In this document: positions 16,960-26,480 of the stretch, in pieces
Position numbering within the stretch: position 1 is the first letter of the stretch
How the letters are laid out: the number at the start of each line of letters is the position of its first letter
NCBI RefSeq assembly: GCF_018304965.1
Contig: NZ_JAGQED010000002.1
Span: 62,001 to 126,000 of the forward strand
Direction: 5' to 3'
DNA length: 64,000 bases
Origin: Collimonas antrihumi
GTDB lineage: Bacteria; Pseudomonadota; Gammaproteobacteria; Burkholderiales; Burkholderiaceae_D
The notes under the pieces: generated by a model
Told to the model about the DNA's origin: nothing
Database searches by the model: none
What the model saw: the letters and a program-made list of their open reading frames with translations, nothing else
Made by a program: the position numbers and the translations under genes

Positions 16960-17674
16960 GCCGTCTTCTCCTGATTTATGAACAACCAATATGCCGCGGT
17001 GCGGACATTCTTTACATCAAACAGATTTCAGGCACATTACCTGATGGCCGACAAATATTGGCGGCTCGGCCCGAATCTGAAGAAAATTCAAAAATCACGG
17101 TAATAACTCTCAGGCAATCTCAGTTTGGCCTTGGAGCTTGATGGCGGCCCGGTATCGCGCCATCAAGAGAGTGTGCAGACGGGAAATCGCTGTCTGGCGC
17201 AGTCGATGGTGAGAGGGTGGGGCACTAGGGAAGCGGGTTTTGTTGGATTCAGGTGCAGTCAAAATTGCTTGAATCCAATCGGGAAATGCGATTGAAATTG
17301 TGACGATTATCTCCTTAGCGACTTTGTCATCAATGAGTTTTTCTCATTCACCAATGCGCAGTTCGTCATTTTAATCGGCTATCAAGATGCTTCAGCCAAA
17401 TATGTCCAGCAACATCCGGCTTACGTTTAACTCATACTATGAGATATCCCTTCAGATTGAAAATCAAATAAATACACAACATCATTACTTTTTGTAATCC
17501 ATAAAACTTAATATCAAGTCAACAAAAGAAGCCCGTCGCGAGGGAATAGCGACCATGGCCGCTGCGACCGGGTTTGATCCGGTCTACAGGATTGCTTCCG
17601 AACGTGAGAATCTGGCAGTGCCGTAATGCAGCATGCATAAATCGGTAGACCTTTCTTAACTTCGGGAGCTTCAA
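16960..17674. other. Gene-free regulatory interval with two hairpins
   Basis: No gene is supported here. A perfect 10-bp stem CTTGATGGCG / CGCCATCAAG (17137-17146 with 17158-17167) and a 9-bp spaced inverted repeat TTGGATTCA / TGAATCCAA (17243-17251 with 17270-17278) lie on the side of the minus-strand transporter and could be leader structure or operator. The part nearer 17675 is AT-rich and presumably carries the promoter of the FeeM-like gene. I could not match a known riboswitch. Confidence 0.5.
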
Positions 17675-18460
17675 ATGTTACAAGAACAGCAAATAATCAG
17701 ACCAAATCAAAACTTGTTCAGCATGACGGATACGCTGTCGTCGCGACGCAGAGGTTCCTCTCAGGCACGGCCCGAGGAGCGTTTGCCATTCACTGTCAGG
17801 ATCGCGGACGATGAGCCGGCGTTGCGCAAGGCAGTTGATATACGGCGTGCCGCCTATGGACGCCACCTGCCCGAACTGGCAAAGAAAATGGATAGGGTTG
17901 AGCCGGCCGACATTGCGCAAGGTGCAGTCGTCTTGCTGGCGGAATCCAAGCTCGATGGCACATGCCTTGGGACGATACGGATTCAAACCAACCGTTTTCA
18001 GCCTTTGGCGCTCGAGCAATCGGTAATTTTGCCAGATTGGCTGCAAGGGCGGCGTCTGGCCGAGGCGACGCGCCTGGGGGTGGCCGACGGTCAGATCGGG
18101 AAAGTGGTTAAAAGCTTGTTATTCAAGGCATATTTTCAGTATTGCTTTGAAAACGATATCGACTGGATGGTGATCACCGCACGTTCTCCGCTGGATCGGC
18201 AATATACCGCGATGTTGTTTCAAGATGTCTTTCCGGGACGGGGCTTCATACCGATGATCCATGTAGGGAACCTGCCGCACCGGGTTCTGGCATTTGAGGT
18301 TGAGACGGTAGAGCCGCGCTGGAAGGCTGTCAATCACCCCTTGTTTCAGCTGATATTCGAGCTGGATCATCCCGACCTGGTTCTCTCCACGCAAAAACGG
18401 CAACTCGCGAATGCCAGCGATCATGTCGAAAATATCCGAGGCGGCTGGCACGGATCTTAA
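17675..18460 (+). CDS. FeeM-like N-acyl amino acid synthase / GNAT-fold acyltransferase
   Basis: A 261-residue protein resembling the FeeM N-acyl amino acid synthase group, which is related to acyl-homoserine lactone synthases and GNAT enzymes. Visible features: a variable 40-residue N-terminus, the VDIRRAAYGRHLPELAKKM helix with an aromatic-basic core, an acyl-binding strand (TCLGTIRIQTNR), ATRLGVADG in the cofactor-contact position, and a C-terminal beta structure. Members transfer an acyl chain from acyl-ACP/CoA to an amino acid; the product here is unknown. GGGAG lies 7 bases before ATG 17675. The GGDEF/EAL gene follows 131 bases later on the same strand, which hints that the two are linked. 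Confidence 0.7.
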   Translation: MLQEQQIIRPNQNLFSMTDTLSSRRRGSSQARPEERLPFTVRIADDEPALRKAVDIRRAAYGRHLPELAKKMDRVEPADIAQGAVVLLAESKLDGTCLGTIRIQTNRFQPLALEQSVILPDWLQGRRLAEATRLGVADGQIGKVVKSLLFKAYFQYCFENDIDWMVITARSPLDRQYTAMLFQDVFPGRGFIPMIHVGNLPHRVLAFEVETVEPRWKAVNHPLFQLIFELDHPDLVLSTQKRQLANASDHVENIRGGWHGS

Positions 18461-18591
18461 ATACCTGCACAACTTCTGCTTGGTAATCGTCCGCTGATGT
18501 GGTGGAAGAGGGTAACATTGAGGCCAGGAAAGTTATGCCGTATTTTTACGGTACGCTACTATGGAAACCCTTCTTCTACATTTACGGATAG

Positions 18592-21585
18592 ATGCCTATG
18601 TGGTTGTTTCATGCGGATGCGGCGAAAGACCGTGTAACAGCTTCAGGCACTCTGGATCGCTTGGTGTTTTATTTTTCAGTGGGCCTGTTGCCGTTACTGA
18701 TTATCGTATTTACGGCAATCGGCTTCGTTACGCTTGATCATCCGTATCTGCAGAACGGTCCGTTGCCGCTACAACTCCGCATTTTGAGCGATCCCGGGGG
18801 GCGGTTGGCGCCCGCTCAGGCATTTCAGCAACTCACCGGAATGCCGCTGCAGGAGCATTTCGACACGCATCTGCAGGAGACGCCGTTCTGGTTTTCATTT
18901 GTGGTACCTGCTTCGGCGGCGGATGGACGCAGCGAAATCGAACTCTCGTCACGCCATGCGCAAGATGCCAGTTGCTGGGAAGGCGCCGGTGAGCGATGGC
19001 TAGGCAGCGTAAAGCGTGATCAGCAGCCCGGCAAGGAGCAAGGCCGGATGCGTGCTGAAAAGACGGGGTTCATCTTGTCTCTGGACATCAGTGCGCTACC
19101 GCTTAACATACTCTGCAAAGGTAGTTTTTCCGGCCCGGCGCGGATTGCAGCTCAACGCTGGACCGTACATGACTTCGGTATCTCACAGAACAAGTTCTAT
19201 CGCAGCATCGGGCTATTGGAAGGTGGACTGTTGATGCTGACCATGTTCGTACTGGTCGCTGCAATGATAAACCGCGAGTGGATGTACGTGCTGTTTGCGG
19301 TCTGGTTGCTGGGCAATCTTCGCCTCGGCGCCAATTCGATGGGCTGGGATGCTTACTGGCTGATGTTGACCATTCCTAACGAATGGCTGGGCCTGGTGCG
19401 CAAGTTGACATTCGCGACCTATTACATCGTTACTTTTACCTTGTTTCATATATTGTTTACAGCGGAACTGAAGAGAATCAATTTTCCGCGGGTGGAGCGG
19501 TTAGGGCAATACTTGGGGATTCCCTTGTTCGCCGCCGCCGTTGTGTTGCCTTACAGCCGCTTTTTGCCGGTGCTCTGGGCATGTGCGGCGGTCGGCATAG
19601 CGGTGTTGATTTTCCTGTTGGTGCGCATTCTGGTGGTTACTCGGACCCGGGCTGCTTTCTGGTATTGCGCCTCCATGGTGGTGGTGCTGTTTGCGCGAGT
19701 AGATGAAGTGATCGGTGCTGCATTTGGTATTCGGACCCTGGACCAGGTACCGAACAACGCGATTGCAGCGCTGTTGTCGAGTCTGATGGCGGCTTTCGCT
19801 TTTGCTGAACAAATGCGCACAGGCAAGCGGGAACTGGCCATGGTCCAGGCCGAGTTGCGCACCACGTATGAAGTCACGCCAATTGGCTTATTTACGTTAG
19901 CCGCCGACGGTAGTTTCGTGCGCAGCAATTTGGCTCTGGAGAAAATGCTAGGGCGAAATAGCAGTGATCAGCTAGAAAAAAAATGGGACGATTATTTCGA
20001 ACCCGGCGCACGCGATAAATTGCTGCGTATCGTTTCCGCCGGCGGCAGCAACGAAGCGGAACTGCGCGGCATCGCCAATGCTGACGGTGAAGCCAGTTTT
20101 TACCTGGTCACAGCCACCTTCGCCAATGGCCGCATCGAGGGTTCCTTGCAGGATATTACGGATCGGTCCCAGACTGTGCAGCGCTTGCGGTTCTTTGCCG
20201 AGCATGACCCGTTGACCGGTGTCCTTAACCGCCGTGGCATTGAAATCATGCTGGAGGAGGCGATTGAACGCCAAGCCGACGACAGGCCGCTGGCACTAGC
20301 CTATCTCGATCTGGATCGCTTCAAGTTGATCAATGATCTGTTTGGCCATCAATCCGGCGATGAGGTGCTGAAGCAGCTATGCCAACGGGTGCAGGAATTG
20401 CTGAGTGGCGATAGTTACATAGGCCGCATCGGCGGCGACGAATTCATTATCCTGTTCCGGGATAAAGACATTAGTACGGCGACTGACATCTGTCGCGCCA
20501 TTGTCCAAAAAATCAGCTACCAGTCGTATCACATTGGCGCCCGCGCATTCCAGGTAAAAGGTTCGATAGGCCTGATTGAAGTGGATGCAGGCATGCGCGT
20601 TCAGGATGCCATTTCAGCCGCGGATCGCGCGTGCCGGGAAGCCAAGAAAGCGCACGATGAGCATATTGTCGTGTATCAAAAAAATGCGCCGGTATTCCGC
20701 GAACGGCTGGAAGAACTCAGTTTGATAGAACGGCTGGGCGGGGAATTCCTGCCGGCAGGTTTGTTTGTCGAAATGCAGCCGATCATGTCGCTGCGCGAAC
20801 CTGAGGCTTCGCTCAATTTCGAAGTATTGCTGCGGCTGCGCGATGCAGACAACAAGGTGGTGCCGGCAACCAAGGTGGTTGCGGCAGCGGAAGAAAACGG
20901 CAATATTGCCGTGATTGACCGCTGGGTCATGAACACGGTGCTGGAATGGCTGGCGCAACACCAGTCGCAACTGCCGTTGACAAAGTTTGTCTGCGTGAAT
21001 TTGAGCGGCGCTTCGCTTAATGATGAGAAATTCATCCAGGATCTCTTTGTGATAATGGGTAAGCATCCGCAAGTGGTGCCCATGCTATGCATCGAAATCA
21101 CCGAAAGCGTCGCTCTGCACGATCTGGAACATACCAGTCGCATCATTCAGCGCCTGCAGGCGTTGGGTGCGAAAATCGCTTTGGATGATTTCGGCGCCGG
21201 CTATACCTCGTTCACCTACCTCAAGAGCTTGTCGGCAGATGCCTTGAAAATTGACGGCGCCTTCATTCAGAGCATGAACACGCACCCGGCCAATGAGGCG
21301 ATTGTTGAAGCCATCGTCGAGCTGGCGCGCAACCTCGGCATGAAGAGCATCGCCGAATGGGTGGAGGATTGCGCGATGATCGAAGCACTGGCGAAGCTGG
21401 GCGTCGATTATGTGCAAGGTTATGTGGTAGCCAAGCCGCAATCGCCGCAAGCGATACTGGCCGCCAGTTCCGCCGCCAGCTTCATTACCGATCCAGCCTT
21501 GGCCCGGTTCGTATCCAGCAGGCGCATCGACGGCCAGTCGTGGGGCGAAAGCGATGAGGATTTGCCGGCCACAGGTTTGCATTAG
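18592..21585 (+). CDS. 7TM-DISM-like membrane protein with PAS, GGDEF and EAL domains
   Basis: A 997-residue c-di-GMP turnover enzyme. Helix 1 at about residues 22-44, a periplasmic domain at about 45-200, seven helices at about 205-400 (7TMR-DISM style), a PAS region at about 420-530, GGDEF at 540-705 and EAL at 720-970. The GGDEF signature is intact (GGDEF at 614-618). The EAL signature reads EVL at 744, a known active variant, and other catalytic elements (NLS, ITES, DDFG, LKIDG, QGY) are present. Both synthesis and hydrolysis are therefore possible. The periplasmic and 7TM parts suggest sensing of an extracellular ligand or membrane state. A second in-frame ATG is at 18598. Confidence 0.9.
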   Translation: MPMWLFHADAAKDRVTASGTLDRLVFYFSVGLLPLLIIVFTAIGFVTLDHPYLQNGPLPLQLRILSDPGGRLAPAQAFQQLTGMPLQEHFDTHLQETPFWFSFVVPASAADGRSEIELSSRHAQDASCWEGAGERWLGSVKRDQQPGKEQGRMRAEKTGFILSLDISALPLNILCKGSFSGPARIAAQRWTVHDFGISQNKFYRSIGLLEGGLLMLTMFVLVAAMINREWMYVLFAVWLLGNLRLGANSMGWDAYWLMLTIPNEWLGLVRKLTFATYYIVTFTLFHILFTAELKRINFPRVERLGQYLGIPLFAAAVVLPYSRFLPVLWACAAVGIAVLIFLLVRILVVTRTRAAFWYCASMVVVLFARVDEVIGAAFGIRTLDQVPNNAIAALLSSLMAAFAFAEQMRTGKRELAMVQAELRTTYEVTPIGLFTLAADGSFVRSNLALEKMLGRNSSDQLEKKWDDYFEPGARDKLLRIVSAGGSNEAELRGIANADGEASFYLVTATFANGRIEGSLQDITDRSQTVQRLRFFAEHDPLTGVLNRRGIEIMLEEAIERQADDRPLALAYLDLDRFKLINDLFGHQSGDEVLKQLCQRVQELLSGDSYIGRIGGDEFIILFRDKDISTATDICRAIVQKISYQSYHIGARAFQVKGSIGLIEVDAGMRVQDAISAADRACREAKKAHDEHIVVYQKNAPVFRERLEELSLIERLGGEFLPAGLFVEMQPIMSLREPEASLNFEVLLRLRDADNKVVPATKVVAAAEENGNIAVIDRWVMNTVLEWLAQHQSQLPLTKFVCVNLSGASLNDEKFIQDLFVIMGKHPQVVPMLCIEITESVALHDLEHTSRIIQRLQALGAKIALDDFGAGYTSFTYLKSLSADALKIDGAFIQSMNTHPANEAIVEAIVELARNLGMKSIAEWVEDCAMIEALAKLGVDYVQGYVVAKPQSPQAILAASSAASFITDPALARFVSSRRIDGQSWGESDEDLPATGLH

Positions 21586-21626
21586 GCGACCCGGAAGCGA
21601 TATGATTGCAATTTCATAAAGTATTT

Positions 21627-22226
21627 ATGAACGCGGCAATTTCCGGCTTTTCCCTCGGTCTTTCACTGATTCTCGCTATCGGCGCACAAAATGCCTTTGT
21701 TCTCAAACAAGGGCTTAAGCGCGAGCATGTTTTCCTGGTTTGCCTGACTTGCGCGGCTTCTGACGCCATCCTGATATTGTTCGGCGTCATGGGCTTGGGC
21801 ATCGTCATCGACCGCGCGCCATGGCTGATGCCTGTCATGCGTTACGGTGGCGCTGCCTTCCTGGTCTTGTATGGCGTCAAAAGCTTCATCGCCGCCTGGC
21901 GCTCGTCAGATGTACTGCAGCAGGCCGAGGACATAAAAGCGGCTTTGCTGCCGACGCTGCTGACCTGTGCCGCGCTGACCTGGCTAAATCCGCACGTCTA
22001 TCTCGATACCGTGCTGCTGATCGGTTCCGTTTCAACCCAGTTTCCAGGCGAAAGAGGCCTGTTCGCCGCCGGCGCGATGCTGTCGTCGTTTGTATTCTTC
22101 TTTTCGCTGGGTTATGGCGCTGCGTGGCTTAGGCCGATTTTTGCCAAGCCGATGTCGTGGCGCGTGCTGGAGGTTGTCGTTGGCATCACGATGTGGTCAA
22201 TAGCCTATAAATTGCTTAGCGAGTGA
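21627..22226 (+). CDS. LysE/ArgO-family amino acid exporter
   Basis: A 199-residue inner-membrane exporter with about six helices. The family opening GFSLGLSLILAIGAQNAFVLKQ is present near the N-terminus, as is TWLNPHVYLDTVLLIGS, which is diagnostic of the LysE/ArgO branch (export of lysine/arginine). Length matches the family. ATG 21627 is chosen over an in-frame TTG at 21606. No LysR-type regulator (LysG/ArgP) is next to it in this window. Confidence 0.93.
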   Translation: MNAAISGFSLGLSLILAIGAQNAFVLKQGLKREHVFLVCLTCAASDAILILFGVMGLGIVIDRAPWLMPVMRYGGAAFLVLYGVKSFIAAWRSSDVLQQAEDIKAALLPTLLTCAALTWLNPHVYLDTVLLIGSVSTQFPGERGLFAAGAMLSSFVFFFSLGYGAAWLRPIFAKPMSWRVLEVVVGITMWSIAYKLLSE

Positions 22227-22271
22227 GCGCAGGCAGCGAACTCGGGAAAGCAGGCGTTCAACTGGCCAAAT

Positions 22272-23090
22272 TCAACATTCGATAGTGATAACGTGCGCTT
22301 GAATCTTGCCGTCCACAGGGCCACGTCCGAACTGTTTGGCGATGGCTGCCTCAGCGACGTCGGTTGCTTCGTCGAGCCGTGATTTGCCGCGTGCCGCGAT
22401 TTCGTTACGTAGCGGCGTCCCTTGGCAGTACGCGATCGCAGGGATCCGCGGAGACGTTGCCCGGCTGCGCGCCGCGACGGTACTAATGTGGGGTGACGAG
22501 CGGAAGCCGCCAGCTTTCAGGTCGCGGGCAATGGTTGCGAGGTCATGGTAGCCGTGGGGCGTGCGCGCCATGAAGCGCGGAGGATCCGTGGGAAACAGCG
22601 ATGCGAGTGCAGCCGCAACGCTGTGAGCGAACTCGTTCTCCTCGATTCGATCCCAGACATTAAAAATGAGAATGCCCCCTGAGCCGAGAACACGACGTGC
22701 CTCCGAAAACGCTTGCGACTTATCGGGAAAGAACATGACGCCAAACTGGCACACCACGGCATCAAACACTGAGTCCTCGAAAGGCAGTTGCGTAGCATCC
22801 GCTTGACGCCACTCTACGGGGCGCGCAGTCCCGACCTCGGAAGCCAGGTCCAGCATCGGTTGATTAAGGTCCGTGGCAACAATGGAGACGCTTTCCGGCA
22901 ACACGGACGCCAATTGGCGAGTCACGACACCTGTGCCGGCGGCAATCTCGAGTACGCGAGCAAGCGGCCGCGAAGCTACCCGATTCACCAGGTCCGCAGC
23001 ATACGGTTCAAAGATAAGCGGAACCAGATACTCTTCATAGAGCCTGGGGATTGAGCCAGTGAAGACTTTGTCGATATCGGGACTGTTCAA
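22272..23090 (-). CDS. Class I SAM-dependent methyltransferase
   Basis: A 272-residue methyltransferase of the UbiE/type-11 kind. The SAM motif I is VLEIAAGTGVVTRQLA, acidic motif II lies at IVATDLNQPMLDLA, and the ADATQLPFED and FDAVVCQFGVMFF segments complete the fold. The acceptor substrate is unknown. The start is TTG at 23090 with AGGAG 6 bases upstream; further-upstream starts lack this. It follows the SRPBCC gene by 67 bases on the same strand, probably as one transcript. Confidence 0.88.
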   Translation of the reverse strand: MNSPDIDKVFTGSIPRLYEEYLVPLIFEPYAADLVNRVASRPLARVLEIAAGTGVVTRQLASVLPESVSIVATDLNQPMLDLASEVGTARPVEWRQADATQLPFEDSVFDAVVCQFGVMFFPDKSQAFSEARRVLGSGGILIFNVWDRIEENEFAHSVAAALASLFPTDPPRFMARTPHGYHDLATIARDLKAGGFRSSPHISTVAARSRATSPRIPAIAYCQGTPLRNEIAARGKSRLDEATDVAEAAIAKQFGRGPVDGKIQAHVITIEC

Positions 23091-23157
23091 GGTATTCTCC
23101 TTTGCGCCACGGCTACAAAAAGTCAGGCTAAAGGTCAGGCATCGGCCTGCCGATTTA

Positions 23158-23604
23158 TTACCCGGGAATCTCAGCCTCAACCAATTGCGCAAGAAGAGTG
23201 AGCGATTCCTGCCATCCGAGGTAGCAAGCCTCAGGGGGAATCGCTTCCGGTATGCCTTCTTGCACAATGTTTACTTCGGTGCCGCAAGAAACCTTCTGTA
23301 AAGAAATTGTCGTCTGCATTTCCCCCGGCAAACCAGGGTCGTCGAATTTGTCCGTATGTCGAATCCGTTCGTTGGGTATCAACTCGAGATACTCACCGCC
23401 AAAGGAGTGACTGTTTCTCGTGGCGAAGTTGGTAAATGACATTTTATAGGTGCCACCAACTTTGGCATCGATATGGTGGACCTTGCCGGTGAAACCATTT
23501 GGCGGAAGCCATTTAGTCATCGCGTCGGCATCGAGAAACGCTCGGTAGATTCTCTCCGGGGGGGCCCGGAGCACGCGATGAAGTCGAATTGTGTTCGTAG
23601 CCAT
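23158..23604 (-). CDS. SRPBCC (AHSA1-like) domain protein
   Basis: A 148-residue protein of the START/Bet v1-like helix-grip fold: TIRLHRVLRAPPERIYRAFLD and MTKWLPPNGFTGKVHHID at the N-terminus, GGEYLELIPNERIRHTDKFD in the middle, and a GWQESLTLLAQLVEAEIPG C-terminal helix. This is the standard pattern of the AHSA1 family, whose bacterial members bind hydrophobic ligands but mostly lack known roles. AAAGGAATC precedes ATG 23604. Transcribed with the methyltransferase gene downstream. Confidence 0.88.
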   Translation of the reverse strand: MATNTIRLHRVLRAPPERIYRAFLDADAMTKWLPPNGFTGKVHHIDAKVGGTYKMSFTNFATRNSHSFGGEYLELIPNERIRHTDKFDDPGLPGEMQTTISLQKVSCGTEVNIVQEGIPEAIPPEACYLGWQESLTLLAQLVEAEIPG

Positions 23605-23733
23605 GATTCCTTTGCCTTTCCCCACGATGGATGACTAACTCTGTCAGGATTTACAGCATGAGCATACACCTTAACGGTAAAATGGCGGCAGGCGCTGAAT
23701 GCCCTATCTATCCAATATTGAACTGAGAATCTT

Positions 23734-24057
23734 ATGAGTGCAACGCTTGAACCGACCCTTAAACACCTTGTATTCTGGAAATTGAAAGAGCATGCCGAAG
23801 GCGCCGACAAGGCCAGCAATGCCGTACAGATGAAAGCCATGCTGGATGGCTGCGCAGGCATCGTACCGGGCATGCTCAAGTTCGAAGTCGCGATTGCCCA
23901 GCCAGGGCTGGAAGCAACCTATGACGTGGTGCTCAATGCCGAGTTCACATCGCAGGCGGCGCTGGATGCTTACCAGAACCATCCGACCCACGTGGCGATC
24001 AAGCCGTTTTTCGGTGCGGTACGGGAAGCGCGCCAATGCATGGATTACCTGAGCTGA
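23734..24057 (+). CDS. Dabb (stress-responsive A/B barrel) domain protein
   Basis: A 107-residue protein of the Dabb family (dimeric alpha-beta barrel): LKHLVFWKLKEHAEG, then a mid helix with GCAGIVPGMLKFEVAI, and AEFTSQAALDAYQNHPTHVA, the usual motif. Some plant and bacterial members are involved in stress or polyketide cyclisation; no function is known for this one. The thioesterase gene follows 9 bases later, so the two are probably co-transcribed. Confidence 0.9.
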   Translation: MSATLEPTLKHLVFWKLKEHAEGADKASNAVQMKAMLDGCAGIVPGMLKFEVAIAQPGLEATYDVVLNAEFTSQAALDAYQNHPTHVAIKPFFGAVREARQCMDYLS

Positions 24058-24066
24058 TCGGCGATC

Positions 24067-24495
24067 ATGTTTCCTTCACATATTTTTCCAATCGATAATC
24101 CATTCCTGACCTACCTCGGGGTTGAATTCGTCGAGATGGGCGAGGGCGCAGCCGAACTGGCGCTGACTTTGCAGCCGCACCATATGAATAGCTGGCAAGT
24201 CACCCACGGCGGGGTTTCGATGACTATGCTGGATGTAGTCATGGCCTTGGCCGGCCGCTCGCTTTATCCGCAAGCCGAAGCGGCAGTGACGGTCGAAATG
24301 AAAACCAGTTTTCTGCAACCCGCCGGACAAACCGGTGCGCGTATCGTGGCCAAAGGCCGCGCCTTTCATCGTTCCACCACCATGTGTTTTTGCGATGCCG
24401 AGTTATGGCACGGCGAGCATCTGGTGGCGAAGGCGATGGGAACCTTCAAATATCTCAAACATCATCGTGCGGCACTGAAGATCAAGCCGGGTTGA
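24067..24495 (+). CDS. PaaI-family hotdog-fold thioesterase
   Basis: A 142-residue hotdog-fold acyl-CoA thioesterase. The signature HGGVSMTMLDVVMA near residue 50 and the strand VTVEMKTSFLQPAG correspond to the PaaI/YbgC-like active-site helix and following strand. The substrate acyl group is not predictable. It follows the Dabb gene by 9 bases. A 9-bp tandem repeat lies just after the stop. Confidence 0.88.
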   Translation: MFPSHIFPIDNPFLTYLGVEFVEMGEGAAELALTLQPHHMNSWQVTHGGVSMTMLDVVMALAGRSLYPQAEAAVTVEMKTSFLQPAGQTGARIVAKGRAFHRSTTMCFCDAELWHGEHLVAKAMGTFKYLKHHRAALKIKPG

Positions 24496-24503
24496 TGCTT
24501 AAT

Positions 24504-24540
24504 AGAACACTCAGAACACTCAGAACACTCTAGAACACTC
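24504..24540. repeat. 9-bp tandem repeat AGAACACTC x4
   Basis: Four copies of AGAACACTC, the last preceded by one extra T, lie between the thioesterase stop (24495) and the GNAT start (24557). Confidence 0.85.
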
Positions 24541-24556
24541 AAATAGAACGGCAACC

Positions 24557-24991
24557 ATGAAATTTCATCTGACAGTCGATAACTGGACAGCCCAGAAAGC
24601 CGATGCCCGCGCAGTGCGTTTCGACGTATTCGTCATCGAACAGAAGATTCCAGTCGAACTTGAGTGGGACGATATGGACGAACACTGCATACATGCGGTC
24701 GCCTACAACGAAGCCGGCCAGGCGATCGGCACCGGCCGCCTGCTGCCGGACGGTCACATCGGCCGCATGGCGGTGCGTTCAGCCGGACGCGGCCAGGGCG
24801 TAGGCGCCGCCATCCTGGAAGCATTGATGGCACAGGCGCGGCAACGCGGCGACAAAGAGGTAGTGCTGAACGCTCAGACCCACGCAGAAGCGTTTTATGG
24901 ACGCCATGGCTTCAGCCGCGATGGCGAGGAATATTACGAAGCCGGGATTCCGCATATCTGCATGCGTCACGTGTTTGCCTGGTTTGCCTGA
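24557..24991 (+). CDS. GNAT family N-acetyltransferase (YjcF-like)
   Basis: A 144-residue acetyltransferase with the short YjcF/ElaA-like architecture: VRFDVFVIEQKIPVELEWDD at the N-terminus, the acetyl-CoA pyrophosphate loop GRMAVRSAGRGQGVGAAI (R/QxxGxG/A), LNAQTHAEAFYGRHGF, and an ending IPHICMRHVF. Acceptor unknown. It is 61 bases downstream of the thioesterase gene across a 9-bp tandem repeat. Confidence 0.9.
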   Translation: MKFHLTVDNWTAQKADARAVRFDVFVIEQKIPVELEWDDMDEHCIHAVAYNEAGQAIGTGRLLPDGHIGRMAVRSAGRGQGVGAAILEALMAQARQRGDKEVVLNAQTHAEAFYGRHGFSRDGEEYYEAGIPHICMRHVFAWFA

Positions 24992-25019
24992 TTACTGCAA
25001 TGCTCGGTTTACATGCTTG

Positions 25020-26447
25020 CTACCAGATTGGTGCGTCGGTTCCCAATGGCACCGATGGGCGGTTCCAGTGTGCCGGGGTCAACGATAATTTTCCGGCATG
25101 ACTCACCGCCGTCAACCGGCCAAAGCCCGATTCACTATGTTCCAGCAGATCCTGAATCTGTTCAAAGCTGATATCGGCGGTCGCCAGGCCGTTCTCGACC
25201 CGTCCGAGCTGACGTAGCCAATGACCGGTTTGCGCCAGCGATACCTGCACATGCCAGCTGCCGCCTTCAATGACCCGGCGCGCCAATGCCGTCATGGCGC
25301 CGGCCGCCATCAAATATCCGGCAGCATGGTCCAGCACCTGCATCGGCAGCGGTTTCGGCTGCTCGCTGTGCGCCGCCTGTGCTTCGGCATGGTTGAAGCC
25401 GCTGGCGGTCTGCACAAGAGAATCGAAACCACGACGGTCGGCCCACGGTCCGACATGGCCATACGCCGATAGCGATACATAAACGATGCCAGGATGTTTT
25501 TTTGCCGCTGCCTCGGGGCCGAAGCCTAGTGCATCGAGTCCGCCCGGGCGGTAGCCTTGCACGAAAATGTCGGCGTCATGCAGCAAATGGCTCAGCGTCC
25601 GATGATCGTCCGGTTGCCGCAAATCGAGCTGGCATGAGCGTTTGCCGCGGCCGGTGTCAATCACCAGCGGACCGATCGCCGGCAGTTGTGGTGCGGTCAC
25701 CAGCAAGACATCGGCGCCGTGCGCTGCCAGCGTACGGCCGCAGACCGGTCCGGCGATGATGCGGGTCAGGTCGAGTACCCGAACGCCGTCCAGCGGCCGT
25801 TGCGCTACCGGTGGGCGCAGTGCGCGCGGCGGCGCATCGCCGATCTTTTCTATGGTCAGGAGCGGCAGTGTTTGCACCGCTTGTCCTTGCGGGTGGCGAT
25901 CCCATTCTTCGAACGAGCGCATGGCTGTGACTACCAGGCCGGTGCTGGCCGCAGCGTCCTCGAAACCTTCCGCAGTCCAGCTTTGCAGCGCTTGCCGCAC
26001 GCTCTCAACGGTATGCTCGCATTGCAACAACCGGAGCACGCCATCTCGATGATGTGGAAAATTGGTGTGCAGACGCAACCATTTGCCGTCGCCGCAGCAA
26101 TAGGTGCCGGCGATTTTGTCCCAGATCTCATCGCTGCGGGCGTCATTGACCCGGAAGTGGCGTTCACTGCGGAATTCAGCCGCTGCATGGCGCATGTCGA
26201 CGCTTACCTGTTGCGGTTGCTGGCTGCGCAGTTGCCACAGTTGCGCAGCTGACAAGGTCGCCACGGCAATGCTGGCCTGGGCGGCGGTGCCGACTGCGAA
26301 CGATGACGGCAATATCGGCTCGCTGCCGCTCAGCGATAGCTGCGACAAAGCGGCGTCCGGCTGGCCAAGGGTGCGCCACAGCTGCTGTACAACATCAGAT
26401 GGCGCAAGCGTCGCTTGCGACGAATTCGGATCGGATGACAGCAACAT
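25020..26447 (-). CDS. CoA-transferase family III (CaiB/BaiF) protein
   Basis: A 475-residue class III CoA-transferase. The LDGVRVLDLTRIIAGPVCGRTLAAHGADV segment is the family start motif, here beginning at about residue 215, and FVQGYRPGGLDALGFGPE plus VYVSLSAYGHVGPWADRRGFD follow. About 210 N-terminal residues come first and resemble the C-terminal half of the fold, as in the circularly arranged long variants. The usual catalytic Asp falls in the DLVxxAxSG-type region, here SLVQTASGF, so it appears absent, which makes catalysis uncertain. GGAGCAG precedes ATG 26447. Confidence 0.85.
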   Translation of the reverse strand: MLLSSDPNSSQATLAPSDVVQQLWRTLGQPDAALSQLSLSGSEPILPSSFAVGTAAQASIAVATLSAAQLWQLRSQQPQQVSVDMRHAAAEFRSERHFRVNDARSDEIWDKIAGTYCCGDGKWLRLHTNFPHHRDGVLRLLQCEHTVESVRQALQSWTAEGFEDAAASTGLVVTAMRSFEEWDRHPQGQAVQTLPLLTIEKIGDAPPRALRPPVAQRPLDGVRVLDLTRIIAGPVCGRTLAAHGADVLLVTAPQLPAIGPLVIDTGRGKRSCQLDLRQPDDHRTLSHLLHDADIFVQGYRPGGLDALGFGPEAAAKKHPGIVYVSLSAYGHVGPWADRRGFDSLVQTASGFNHAEAQAAHSEQPKPLPMQVLDHAAGYLMAAGAMTALARRVIEGGSWHVQVSLAQTGHWLRQLGRVENGLATADISFEQIQDLLEHSESGFGRLTAVSHAGKLSLTPAHWNRPSVPLGTDAPIW

Positions 26448-26480
26448 GATCTGCTCCTTGAGTGTGGCGGCGCGGCTATG

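Noticed and set aside
17521-17674. Possible riboswitch (c-di-GMP type) ahead of the FeeM-like gene.
   Set aside because: The conserved core bases of the GEMM class could not be matched by eye; only general hairpin potential is present.
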